Assembly: GCF_000027005.1 (NCBI RefSeq) | Contig: NC_012963.1 | Coordinates: 2,604,001 to 2,668,000, forward strand | Source of the DNA: Komagataella phaffii GS115 | Lineage: Eukaryota; Ascomycota; Pichiomycetes; Pichiales; Pichiaceae | Direction: 5' to 3' | DNA length: 64,000 nucleotides | Shown: positions 22,978 through 33,405 of the stretch, one piece after another | How the letters are laid out: each line of letters begins with the position of its first letter | Numbering within the stretch: the stretch's first letter is position 1 | Translations under genes and position numbers: made by a program | The notes under the pieces: model-generated | Told to the model about the DNA's origin: nothing | Seen by the model: the letters and a program-made list of their open reading frames with translations, nothing else | The model's database searches: none

Positions 22978-23419
22978 GTGATTAGTGTGCTCTTACGTAT
23001 TCGTTCTAGGTGATTGTTTATCACGAAAGATCACCAGAAAAGTGAGCCCAGTGATGGTGTTGAGATGTACCAGAACTGGTAAACCAGTACAAACTTGGGC
23101 TTTGAGATTGCAGGTAAAGAAGAAAATATTGGTGACATTACCGGTTTTTTAACATTGCAGCCAAAGATACCATATACTAGTGACAAGTTCTGTCAGAAAT
23201 ACAAAGCTATTCACGTGTATCATGGATATTAGAGGTGATTCAAAACCTCCCTTCTAGATTCGCTCATTTCCCTTCCAGAGGTCCTCCCGTTGAGCCCTCC
23301 CCCCACAGTGCCCTTTAAAGTGTGTGGAACTCAATTCTTAACACATTGTTATCATCTAACTATCCCAACTGTCAAGTCGATATTGGGCTTTCCAAACATA
23401 TTATCCTGAAAGATAAAGC
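22978..23419. other. Divergent NPL6/SGF73 intergenic region
   Basis: This is the shared promoter of two chromatin-complex genes. A TCACGTG (CACGTG at 23212-23217), a Cbf1-type E-box core, is present about 200 bp from each start. No other feature is seen. Confidence 0.5.
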
Positions 23420-24616
23420 ATGCAAAACCCAGAAAGACCAGTTGTTTGGAAAGAGTTAGGCCAATATCTAGACACCCTACAACCGATTCATCAAGAAAAA
23501 CCGTCTTCCCTCCCAGATTTACCATCTCCTAGCTACAAAGACTCATTGTCCAACCCATTGAGATATCGCATCTGCAACAATTGTGATAGACCCATTCTTC
23601 AAAGCTGTTTATCTAAACACATCAAAATCTGTAACCAAATCGTGAAAGTAGAGAAACTTGAAGAAGACGATAAGCCAATGAACATGGTTCGAAAAAGAAA
23701 AAATCAGGTACTGGAAGAGTCGAAGGAATCTACTCCAGTCACCAACACTAATTCGACTAATTCTTCCAATGCTATCAACTCAACTACTTCAAAGAAGACC
23801 AAGAAAGTTAAGCTTCCGAAGGAAAAGAAACCGAAGAAGGAGAGAGTCAAGTCAACTGCCAAGCCCAAGGGTCCTGTGGACGTTGAAAGACAATGTGGGG
23901 TTCCCTTACCAAACGGTGGCTATTGTGCTAGGTCTTTGACTTGTAAGACCCACTCTATGGGTGCAAAAAGAGCTGTACCTGGTAGATCTGCTCCTTACGA
24001 TCAGTTACTGGTTGCCTATCAAAGGAAGAATCAAGCAAAGTTCGCAGCTAATGCGGCCGCTGCCCACGCAGCTAGAGATGACTTAATTCACGGTTCTCAA
24101 ATACCTATTGATGAAGATGATGAAGCTCATCAGGTTTTGGATGGAGTTGCCAAATCTTATCCTCTACCATTGGAAAGAAAGGTAATAATGCCAGCGAGGT
24201 CCCGATCATCCTTCTTGAGAATGCGAGAGATGTTTGCAGGTGCAATTTTACCTAGAGTACCAACTAATCCGTTTGGGAACCTTTATAGTAGGACTGCTGT
24301 TATTGATGTTGATAGGGCAGGTGATTATTACTTCTCCGTTCGTGCTTCTCCTAGAATGCCAAATCAGCAACAAAATAAAACTCAGAAGAACCCACAACCT
24401 CCACGACCGCAAGTTCAACAGCAGCAACAGGCTCAAAAATCACAGCAATCTCCACCTCAAGCGCAGCAACAGATATCACAATCTGCTGGACAGCAGACAT
24501 CTCAAACTGTTCAAAGACTTGTACAACAACAACAACGATTGCAACAACAACGCCAACAGACCCAGATACAACAACAACAGCAACATCAGCAACAGCAGCA
24601 ACAACAACAACATCAA

Positions 24617-24648
<32 letters not shown>

Positions 24649-24667
24649 ACAACAAACTCATATGCTT

Positions 24668-24700
<33 letters not shown>

Positions 24701-25354
24701 ATGCTACTCTTACAACAACAGCAACAGCAACAAGCTCAACAGCAACAGTCACCACCGATTACCCACCAATCACCAATCCCCGACAACCGTCCTTCGAATC
24801 AACTGCCGCAACAGTATTCTCAGATGACGCCGCAACAATTGCAGCTTCAGCAACAATTGCAGTTACAACAAAAGCAGAAAGAACAATTTCGACTGCAGCA
24901 GCAACAGCATCTGAGGAATCTCCNCATGCGTATNACTCCGCAACAGCAACAACAGTTTGCAAACCTTACACCCGAGAAAAGAGCTCAATTTCAAAGGATG
25001 CAATTAGTTCAGCTCCAACAGCAGATAAAAAATCAAGCAATTCAAAATCAGATGCAGCAGCAGCAACAACAGCCATCACATGTACAATCACAAGCACAGA
25101 CTCAATTTCAACAGGCACAGCTAAAAGCCCAGTCAAGGGCACAAGTGCTTCAGGCTGCTCAAAGACAGATGCAAAATTCTCCAACCAGCCCAGTAACTTC
25201 TATGAGCTCACCTCTTGCAATTCCATCAAATTTGGCCAATCAAGGGCCGAATCAAACCTCCCAGCTACCAAATGAGCAATTGTCAAATCCGCTCATGGGA
25301 AATCAATTCCAAGGTCAATTTAATCAGTATCAACCAAATTACAGGGAGAATTAA
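23420..25354 (+). CDS. SGF73: SGF73, SAGA DUB-module anchor with long polyQ
   Basis: The 644-residue protein matches Sgf73 (yeast ataxin-7, about 657 aa). An N-terminal zinc finger CNNCDRPILQSCLSKHIKIC sits at residues 52-71. The SCA7 domain (about 157-197) contains QCGVPLPNGGYCARSLTC and KTHSMGAKRAVPGRS. Sgf73 ties the Ubp8 deubiquitinase module to SAGA and supports H2B deubiquitination and mRNA export. From about residue 315 to 575 the protein is dominated by glutamine, encoded by mixed CAA and CAG codons. Two single N bases (24924 and 24934) leave two residues undetermined. In ataxin-7 the polyQ lies N-terminal to the SCA7 domain, whereas here it is C-terminal. It converges on ALG2 with a 46 bp gap. 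Confidence 0.93.
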
Positions 25355-25400
25355 TTGTATTATATTTTTGTCTACTCTATTTATGTAGCCATTAGTAACT

Positions 25401-26864
25401 TTAATTATCGCCTCTCATTCGCTTGAATGTATACCCTGCAACTACGATTGGTATGACATTGAGTAGTACAAGTCCCAATACGAAGAAGATGTCTATAAGT
25501 TTTTCATAACTGAATCTATCACTTGTAGGTTCAGTTAACATTTGATCGATGTTGTCAGAAAATGCTTTACCCATTGCCTCTCTTGAAAAATATGTTTCAA
25601 CGCGCTTCTTAGAATTGGCAGAGAGCTTCTGCCTTTCTTCGTCAGATAATCTGACTACCTGAGAGCAAGCCTGGTACCATGGGTCAACTTCATTTGATCT
25701 TAGGTAGCCAGTTGGTTCAGGTTGGGCGTCATCTACCACAGTCTCCGTGGGGCCACCGTGATTGACCGCAATAACTGGAGTTCCAAATTTCATTGCTTCC
25801 AAAGGCACAATTCCAAAATGTTCAAACCCTGGGGTGTAGAGTAGGGCTTCAGCTTTGGAAATTAAATAATCCTTTATATCGGAACTTACCGAGGGCAGGA
25901 AAATAACGTCACTAGCTGGATATGAAAAGAGACGGCCTCGTATTGATATAACCTTCAAACCGAGAGATCTAGCTAAATCTTCCAGTTCAATTAGATGTTC
26001 CACGTTTTCCCTCACTCTGGAATCATACCCACCTGCCACTATAAGCTTAAGGCGATTCTCCTTGAAAAATTGGAGATTCTCTTTCTTAAGCTTTGCAAAC
26101 ACCCTGATTGCGAGTGAAATGTTTTTGGCTCTTTCAAATCTGTTGACAGATAGAAAGAATCGTTCATTACTATGAAAAAACTCTTTCATCTCCTCTTCAG
26201 TTGTGTCGTCGATCGAAGAAGCTTCCGTATCGACACATGGATACAGCACTGTGGGCTCGTAATATTTGGAAATAATGGGAAACGTTTCTTTGAAAATACC
26301 TTTCGTAAAATTGCTGTTCACCACCACTCTGTCTGCGCAGATGGTTGTATATTGCTCCAGTAAATCAAACGGTTTCCGATATATACTTCGTAGAGTGGTG
26401 TCTCGAGAAGCAAGCTTCAGATCAGGAAAATGACAGTAGAATAGGATTCTAGCGTCACTTCGCTTTAGATAATGCAATATGGGAAGACAAAATGATAACT
26501 GGTCAACAATGAACACGTCATGCTCTTTGATTTTTCCAGACAATGCCAAACGAAGAATCAACCAGGCTTGCCTTATTATAGCACACAGTATGCTAAATCT
26601 GCCAGCAATTTGGGTTGGCAAGAAATCTCCAAAAACCATTGACTCGATTTCATCGTTCTTGATCTCTTCAAAACAGTGAGTTTTGTCACAGTGCGATGTG
26701 TATATGATGACTTGGTTCTCAATTTTCTGCAGAGAACAGGCAGCATCCACAACGAGACGTTCAGCACCACCTTAAACAAATGTTAGTAAGCCTCTTTCTA
26801 TTGTTCTACATTCATGACAAAGCTTACCTATGCCCAGATCGGGATGAACGAATGCAATGTTCAT
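25401..26864 (-). CDS. ALG2: ALG2, ER mannosyltransferase (one intron)
   Basis: Alg2 adds the second and third mannoses to the dolichol-linked N-glycan precursor on the cytosolic ER face. Exon 1 is 26864-26828 (MNIAFVHPDLGI plus one base). The intron is 26771-26827, with donor GTAAGC, branch TACTAAC (26788-26782) and acceptor TTTAAG. Exon 2 runs 26770-25401. Splicing creates the family's GGAERLVVDAA motif next to HPDLGIG, and the total is 468 residues (about 503 in S. cerevisiae). The GT4 motif EHFGIVPLEAMKFGTPVIA (about residues 340-358) has the EX7E pair. A C-terminal hydrophobic segment (FFVLGLVLLNVIPIVVAGY) anchors it to the ER. It is head to head with the GYP6-like gene. Confidence 0.95.
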
Positions 26865-27028
26865 ATTGTCTTGTGAGTTGGTTCACTGGGAAGAGAATAC
26901 GCTGTCAGCTGTGCGCTTGCGCGGGTTTTCCAATATCTGTGCAGACCCTAAAAGTTTAAAATTTGGTCTCTAGATAGAACTCTTCCACTTATCAATCGCC
27001 TTTTGTGCCATTTTTTCATTCCCCTCTG

Positions 27029-28378
27029 ATGGACTTTGTGGAGAAGGCAGAGTAAGTGCATCGTCTTTTTAGCAATGACTTAACTATCTAACAATCCAGG
27101 AAAACACTCGCCACGTATTCAACAACTAGAGACCTGTGTTCGGCAGTAGTATCTAATGAGTACAACCCTGGATTACCCCATTTCACAAGGAGTTTAGTGT
27201 GGAAGCTTACTTTGATTACAGAATATTTCAAGTCCAAACCACATTTGCCTTCATCGATGAAAGTTGATTATTCGGTTTTGACTCAGACTCGAAACACTTA
27301 TCAGAAGTACAGTGAGAAATACCCAGTACCGTGGAGTTTACTGCAGCAAAATGATGAATTTTACCAAGAACAGGATGCTTCTGTTGATCCCCTTTCTAAC
27401 ACAGACGATTTAGCCAAACTGCAGACTTTGGTGACAGATTGTAAACGCCTGTTTCCAAGTTATCCCAATTTATTTATCAAGGACAAGGAGAACTCTAGAA
27501 ATATCATCACATCTTTATTTATATGGTGGAAGCTCAACGACGATGTAAATGATACGAACTCTGGGTATCGCCAAGGCATGCATGAGATCTTTGGACTGAT
27601 CATGATCAGCTTGATCAAAGAACAGCTACCACAAGGGAAACCAGAGCAATTCTATACGAAGCATCCGGTGGCCCAATTGTACGGTCCCAAATTTACACAT
27701 ATTGACTCGTTTACGATATTCAATCGCATGATGTATAAGCTGGCTCCATCATTTTTTCAGGAAGACAATTTCATCCAAGAATCCATTAAATTTGACATTC
27801 TATTTCACAACTGTGACCGATACCACCATCAATATCTGACGAAGACGTTGAAGATTGACTCTTCAATATGGCTGATCAGATATTATAGACTATTACTAAT
27901 ACGGGAGTTGGGACTCTCGTCTACAGTTCTAACGTGGGATAAGATTTTTGCCTTTAGTTATCTACACAAGACCAAAGACAGCAATCACATTGAATTTGCG
28001 TTCCTGATCCCTTACATTGTTGTTCTTTTAATCACCAAACTTAAGCCGCAGACATTGGCATCAGAGTACGACCAAGTGCTTTACATGTTACTTCACTACC
28101 CCATCAAACATAGAAACGAAGAGAATAAGGACGATCACTACCATTTTAAACCTGTCGTTGTCGATATAAACCAACTTGTCACTGATGCCATCACACTTTC
28201 TAACACTGTCGATAACGCAGAGGCATTCTCCCGCTTATCGAAGAAGGTCATAGAAAGATATTCGGGGTTAAAGCTAGACGGCAGTAAGCCTAATCACTCC
28301 ATAATGTCGTCTGATTTTCTGAAAAATCGCCTGGAATTACGGCTCAACAAGAAAGTCAAACAACTGATGGAAAAATAA
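27029..28378 (+). CDS. GYP6: GYP6-like TBC-domain Rab GAP (one intron)
   Basis: Exon 1 (27029-27051) encodes MDFVEKA plus two bases. The intron 27052-27099 is only 48 nt, with donor GTAAGT, branch CTAAC (27088-27092) and acceptor CAG. Exon 2 (27100-28378) completes a 433-residue protein. Splicing supplies the start of the TBC domain (NPGLPHFTRSLVWKL). The glutamine-finger motif is YRQGMHEIFG, typical of the TBC1D5/Gyp6 group. The expected IxxDxxR arginine-finger motif is weak (VTDCKRLFPSYP). Gyp6 stimulates GTP hydrolysis by Ypt6 in Golgi traffic (about 458 aa in S. cerevisiae). The TBC family is clear, and Gyp6 is the best guess from length and motif. Confidence 0.78.
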
Positions 28379-28848
28379 ACATATATACGCATTAAGAAAC
28401 TGTACTTATCCGACAACAGTAGGCCACCCCATCCCCCGTTTCTTCCATCGCTCCAACAATAGACGTAACAGGGCCTGTTGGTCTGGCAACTGTTTTCCCA
28501 TAATTAATGGGTACGACACTACCTCCTCTGGAATTCTGACGTATGCCTAAAGCAGCAGACTGCCCCCACACCCTAAATTGTCCTTATACTACAGAATATC
28601 CCATCGTTTTCGCGGCAATAACAGGGTACCGGAGCCCATATAGAATTCGGCTAGATCTTCAACATCCAACATTTCTTTTGTTGTCGTTTTATCATTTTCT
28701 TTTGCTACCAAATAATCCAGAAAGAGTCTCTTCTTTGGTCCCACACAGCAGTCTATAGTATTGAGTTTCTCTTTCAGACAATCATAGACATTTTAATTCA
28801 ATTTGCTAATCACCCCCGTGCCCTCATCAGAGCCAGCTTCATTTACAC
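28379..28848. other. Intergenic region upstream of the LRR gene
   Basis: It is pyrimidine-rich in the last 200 bp, as expected of a yeast promoter and leader. A 71-codon ORF (28543-28758) shows no recognisable features and is treated as chance. No RNA gene or repeat is seen. Confidence 0.5.
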
Positions 28849-31800
28849 ATGACGGAGAATCACCATGACCACAAGGACTCAAATGAGGCCAAGAAAGAGG
28901 GAGTCTTCAGCTCTCTTAGAGAGAAGTTGGAAGAGGATGCTGCGTATTTTGTGAAAGCAGTTCAGAACGGTGAGATTGACTGGTTTCTGCGTGGTTCGAA
29001 TGTGAATCCCAATATCTCTCTGCCATCCGCAACTCCGTTAAGATCTCCCACCATAGCCAAATCACCCAACTCCAAATCAGGCGCCACTGTCGAAACTTCG
29101 CCAGACACGGTGTCTTCGCCAAATACAAGCCAAATCAGCGAAGCTCCCCTGACTTCTCTTCCTCAGAGCAGCCAGTTCAAGAAAGGTTACGACGCGGATG
29201 ATGAGATTCCCACCAACAGATTAACCCGATCAAGAACCGTAGATGGTACCATGACTGCCTCAAGAAGGAGGTCTAGTTTATCAAACTCAGATTTGACCAG
29301 GACATCTACAAACCAAACTCATAGTACTTTCAACGAAGGGGGATCTTCTCCACCCGGTGGCATTTTCAAGAAATTATTTAGGAGAAAATCAAAGGAAACT
29401 TCTCCAACTGCAAAAAGATTAGAGGAAATTCACAAGAAAATTCCTCCAAAGCCATCGTCTCCCTCATCATCTAGATCATCGCACGATAGTTCCACAGTAC
29501 CAAAGCCCCGCAATGTTAAAGTCAAAATAGACAAGTCCTTGACCACTTTTAAGGAAGAGAAGGACAGAGATGATGCAGAAACTGATGCTTTCAGTGATTC
29601 CTCGGCTGCAGATTCGGACACTGATGATTATAGCTTATATCTTGAGAATCTTTCAATCAAAGTTTCCAACAAGAATATCGACCCAAAACTGAGGGAATAT
29701 CTGAAATTCTTCGAGGCTCAACGTGAAGAAGAAGCCTCTGCACGAGCTTCATTGGCTAATAGCGCATCACCATCCATTCAAGAGCCCAAGAAAGTGAAAC
29801 TAGACGTTGCTGGAAACCCTATACCGCCGCATCCAGATAGGCCGAAACTCCCATCGGCTTTCTCTGTTAATCCCAAATACAAAGATAGGCCTGAGGATCA
29901 GGATCATGGTTCACCGATTTCTAAGGTTCCATCTCCTTCTGCTCAAGGCGCCGGAGTCTTTGGATCTTTATTGAGAAGAACTAAGACAAACGATAGACGA
30001 GAGTCTTCACCGCAGTCCTTATCTCATTTTGAGCACCCTCCATTAACTTATACAAAGCCGCCCCCTAGGGTGGTTAAGAAACCAGGAATTCCAGTCCTGA
30101 ATGAGATTGCCCCTCTCAAGAAAGTTGCATTTGCAGCCACCATGTTCGTCAATGATCCCCCTCAACAGATTCCATCTAGGAACCCGAGAAAGGGAAATGT
30201 TGTAATAAGCAAGACCGGTGAGATAATAATTAATAAGATCAATCCAGAAGATTTGTTAAAACATGGTGGAGGAATTGTCGTTGGCGGGTCCGCAAAGTCA
30301 AAACATGAACCAGAATCAGAGAACAAAAGTTCACATAAGGATGTAGAAGTTGATGGTTCTAAGGTTACCATTGATAAACCAATGGTTAGAAGAAGACCAC
30401 ACGTCATTGAGATGGATAAACCGTTAGTTACGCTGAAGCTAGATGAACTCTATACAAGATGTTGCCACCTTAGAGAAATTTTACCAATTCCTAGCACATT
30501 GAAGCAGATTCCAAAAGGAAGTACAGATCCATTACCAATTCTTCAGCTAAGAAATCCAAAGCCTTCCTTGATTGAAGTCCTATCTTTTTCCGATTTTATT
30601 CGTATCGCACCTGTGGTTTCCGTTTCATTAGACGGTGCTTCTCTAACTTTGGAGATGTTTAGAACGATTTTGGCCTCTTTAGTGAACAAGAAACATTTAC
30701 GAAAACTCTCTCTTCGAAATATGTGCATCGATAACGAAGGCTGGAAACTTCTTTGTTGGTTCTTAACCATGAATTCCAGGGTAGAGAGACTTGATATCAC
30801 ACAATGTCCAATGTTACAAGTAGGTTCTCAGAAGAGGCGCACCTCGACCAGTTCAGCACCCAAGAAACCGGAGACTTCAACTACGACCCAAAAGGTCATG
30901 GAGTCTAATACCCAAAATAGATCTGACATGGATTGGCCTCTTTTCATAGCATCGTTGATTTTCCGTGGAGGTATGCGGGAGCTGGTACTTACAGGTTGTA
31001 AAATTAATGATTTTGTCGTTTTTGAAAATTTAATTTCAATGGCATTATCGCATAAAACCTGGAAAATCGGTTTGGCATACAATGAGCTCTCAACTCAACA
31101 ATGTGAGGTTCTTGCTCAGATGATGATTGACTATCCTGAACTTTTAGGCCTTGATCTGGGTTACAATGATTTATCGACCTCTATCAAGGTATTTACGGAC
31201 GCATCCAAGAAAAGTGAACATCAATCCCAATTGAGGTTGCTGTCTCTCAATTGCTGTAATCTTCAAGATAATCAAGATGTAAAAGAATTGGTTGTTTCAC
31301 TTTCAAAATTGCCAACTCTCAAGTTTTTGGATTTGTCCAACAATAAGAAAATGTTTCCCAAGATGACAAGCTTCATTGCAAGTTATTTGCCTCTCTTTCC
31401 CGAGTTGAGTCGCTTGTGTTTAGATAACAATGACCTGTCTACTGCTGCGATCATCACTTTTGCTGAGTCAGTCAGACTTTGTAGGAAGTTGTGTTCTTTT
31501 TCGATAGTTGGCAATACTTTGGACGAAGCTGCAACGATTGCTTTGACCAATGCAGCTAAGAACTCTGAAAGTTTGTTTACCTTGAACTGTTCTTTTGAAG
31601 GCATGTCTCCAAAGTATAAGGAGCAAATAGGTCTTTACACTATGAGAAACATGGAAAAAATACTGTATACCACCGATAAAACTGGGATTACCGAAGATGA
31701 TACAAGAGAAACTTGGACCGAGAAAATGTCCAAGTTTCTTTCTAACGATAATTCCAATGCTTCTGCTGAGGAGTTGAAAGCTTTATTCGACGAAGCCAAG

Positions 31801-32583
31801 GAAGCCAAAAATATACTTCATGAAACTATGCAAGCATTATTCAAGCTACAAGTGAATAACAGACTTAATCTGGAAGGTAAAGAGACCCTAATCAGGCTTT
31901 GCATTTTGGATTCTTCTCTTGATAAGGGAATAAAACTTCTTTCCAGCAAAGCCAAGTACAGCGTATCAGATGTGAGTAATTTAATTGTCTCCAAACTAAC
32001 AGAAAATACAGACGCTGATGAAGCATTGGTGCCATTTGAAGATAATGGCGGTGCTACTTTGATTAAGGATAATTCTGTTGCTAATAACGAGTTTTCTTCA
32101 AAGATGAAGCAACAGTTGCAAGAAGAGAGCAATGTGGCTAAGAACAGAGCTTTGGTACAGTGTCATTTAAAGACTCCAAAAGTTTTGGAGAAGCTTAAAG
32201 ATATTGATGGTGACAGCATCCGTAAATTGCTTCTTACAGGTGATGCCCAGAAGTTGTCCGAAATTTTGAATACTTTTAAAGAGAAGGGAATTCAGGTTGA
32301 ATCCATTTTTGGGAAATCACCTTGTAAAGGTGATGACAAAACTTTGATGGAGACACTCAAGACAAAGCTACAAGGAGATCATCAACATGGACCCTCGGAG
32401 TTAGAAGATAATTACTCTGAGGAGTCGAAGAAGAACCTTGAGTTGAACAAAGTCATAGGAAAGATGAGCCCAGGGGAAGCAGCAGGGGCAGCTTCCGAGG
32501 AAGATTTAGAGATTGAAACAATTAGCAAAGCTTATGATGACATTTTGAGTAAGATTGCGGATGAGCAAAATGACGCTGATTGA
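28849..32583 (+). CDS. Large leucine-rich-repeat protein with PP1-docking-like motif
   Basis: The 1244-residue protein has a disordered serine/proline-rich N-terminal half. It begins with a conserved-looking helix (EDAAYFVKAVQNGEIDWFLRG, about 31-50). A KKVAFA segment (KVAF at 425-428) fits the RVxF protein phosphatase 1 docking consensus and is followed by NDPPQQIPSRNPRKG. Residues of about 590-930 form ribonuclease-inhibitor-type LRRs (for example LKFLDLSNNKK and LSRLCLDNNDLST). A helical tail follows to 1244. The order resembles mammalian PPP1R37. The NDPPQQIxSRNPRKG block also recalls yeast Mhp1-like proteins. Exact orthology is not established. A Glc7-regulatory role is inference from the motif. 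Confidence 0.65.
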   Translation: MTENHHDHKDSNEAKKEGVFSSLREKLEEDAAYFVKAVQNGEIDWFLRGSNVNPNISLPSATPLRSPTIAKSPNSKSGATVETSPDTVSSPNTSQISEAPLTSLPQSSQFKKGYDADDEIPTNRLTRSRTVDGTMTASRRRSSLSNSDLTRTSTNQTHSTFNEGGSSPPGGIFKKLFRRKSKETSPTAKRLEEIHKKIPPKPSSPSSSRSSHDSSTVPKPRNVKVKIDKSLTTFKEEKDRDDAETDAFSDSSAADSDTDDYSLYLENLSIKVSNKNIDPKLREYLKFFEAQREEEASARASLANSASPSIQEPKKVKLDVAGNPIPPHPDRPKLPSAFSVNPKYKDRPEDQDHGSPISKVPSPSAQGAGVFGSLLRRTKTNDRRESSPQSLSHFEHPPLTYTKPPPRVVKKPGIPVLNEIAPLKKVAFAATMFVNDPPQQIPSRNPRKGNVVISKTGEIIINKINPEDLLKHGGGIVVGGSAKSKHEPESENKSSHKDVEVDGSKVTIDKPMVRRRPHVIEMDKPLVTLKLDELYTRCCHLREILPIPSTLKQIPKGSTDPLPILQLRNPKPSLIEVLSFSDFIRIAPVVSVSLDGASLTLEMFRTILASLVNKKHLRKLSLRNMCIDNEGWKLLCWFLTMNSRVERLDITQCPMLQVGSQKRRTSTSSAPKKPETSTTTQKVMESNTQNRSDMDWPLFIASLIFRGGMRELVLTGCKINDFVVFENLISMALSHKTWKIGLAYNELSTQQCEVLAQMMIDYPELLGLDLGYNDLSTSIKVFTDASKKSEHQSQLRLLSLNCCNLQDNQDVKELVVSLSKLPTLKFLDLSNNKKMFPKMTSFIASYLPLFPELSRLCLDNNDLSTAAIITFAESVRLCRKLCSFSIVGNTLDEAATIALTNAAKNSESLFTLNCSFEGMSPKYKEQIGLYTMRNMEKILYTTDKTGITEDDTRETWTEKMSKFLSNDNSNASAEELKALFDEAKEAKNILHETMQALFKLQVNNRLNLEGKETLIRLCILDSSLDKGIKLLSSKAKYSVSDVSNLIVSKLTENTDADEALVPFEDNGGATLIKDNSVANNEFSSKMKQQLQEESNVAKNRALVQCHLKTPKVLEKLKDIDGDSIRKLLLTGDAQKLSEILNTFKEKGIQVESIFGKSPCKGDDKTLMETLKTKLQGDHQHGPSELEDNYSEESKKNLELNKVIGKMSPGEAAGAASEEDLEIETISKAYDDILSKIADEQNDAD

Positions 32584-32611
32584 AAGATATCGTATATATG
32601 CATTATAGAAT

Positions 32612-33277
32612 TCAGGTACCGGGGAGTCTTGTCTTGACTCCAGCAAGCGAGCATTCTTCCTCTATGTTGGTATTATCGTCAGCTTTGTCGACAATAATAA
32701 ATGGGAGATTTTTATGCTGTTCTGTTATTTCCTGATTCATCTGTTCAATAAGCCATTCTTGAGATGCCTCAAACTTCTTTCTTTTGCTAACACCGTCATT
32801 CGTTTCGAACTCTTCTCCATCGTAATGTGTAATTCTATCACCTAACTTCTTAAACAAAAGGCCTCTCAATTCGTCTGGCGAATGAATTTCCCTCATATCT
32901 GGACCACCCTCTACTTTATCGTAGTGATCCCACTCTGGAGGAGGCGAAGAAGGTGGAGATATGACAAATCGGGTTCCTTGGTCAGGAAGTTGCAAAAATT
33001 CCTGAGTTGAAATAAAATTGCTTCTTATACTGTATCCCACTGTCAAGGAATTCAACTCAGAGGTTAAATAGTCGTATGCTGCGATCGAAGAGCTGATTTC
33101 TTCAAATATTAAAAAGACCCTTTGAAATTTTGGCAATTTTATGATCTTGATTGTTTCGAAAGGTGGGGTTACCTTTTTCACAAGGTTTTTCAAATGTGAC
33201 ACAATCAGCTCGTCATCTTGCAACTGACCTGGCTCAAATCCGGTCAGGATTATGGTGTTAGTTGGAACTTCTTGCAT
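32612..33277 (-). CDS. RCN1: RCN1, calcipressin (calcineurin regulator)
   Basis: The 221-residue protein matches yeast Rcn1 (about 211 aa). An N-terminal RRM-like fold (NTIILTGFEPGQL, then FQRVFLIFEE) is followed by the calcipressin hallmark: LQLPDQGTRFVISPPSSPPP at about residues 95-114. This holds the LxxP calcineurin-docking element and the ISPPxSPP serine box, which GSK-3-type and MAP kinases phosphorylate in relatives. Rcn1 binds and both restrains and assists calcineurin in the cytosol. Regulation by Crz1 is known in S. cerevisiae but no site was confirmed here. It converges on the LRR gene with a 28 bp gap. Confidence 0.92.
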   Translation of the reverse strand: MQEVPTNTIILTGFEPGQLQDDELIVSHLKNLVKKVTPPFETIKIIKLPKFQRVFLIFEEISSSIAAYDYLTSELNSLTVGYSIRSNFISTQEFLQLPDQGTRFVISPPSSPPPEWDHYDKVEGGPDMREIHSPDELRGLLFKKLGDRITHYDGEEFETNDGVSKRKKFEASQEWLIEQMNQEITEQHKNLPFIIVDKADDNTNIEEECSLAGVKTRLPGT

Positions 33278-33405
33278 ACAGGATTATGCTAAACTTGCTT
33301 ATCGGATAACTTTCCGCGCAAGGCGCATGGATTGATTACCTAAACTAAATACGTCCCTGGGACTTTTTATTTTTACTCCAAATGATATCTATCAGTAGTA
33401 TACAA

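Noticed and set aside
24351..24962. Poly-Val, poly-Leu and poly-Asn/Ser frames around the SGF73 repeat, both strands
   Set aside because: They are alternative-frame readings of the CAA/CAG tract, and the glutamine frame belongs to a complete recognised protein.
28543..28758. 71-codon ORF upstream of the LRR gene
   Set aside because: Pyrimidine-rich leader sequence produces a Leu/Pro/Ser-rich frame; no evidence of coding.
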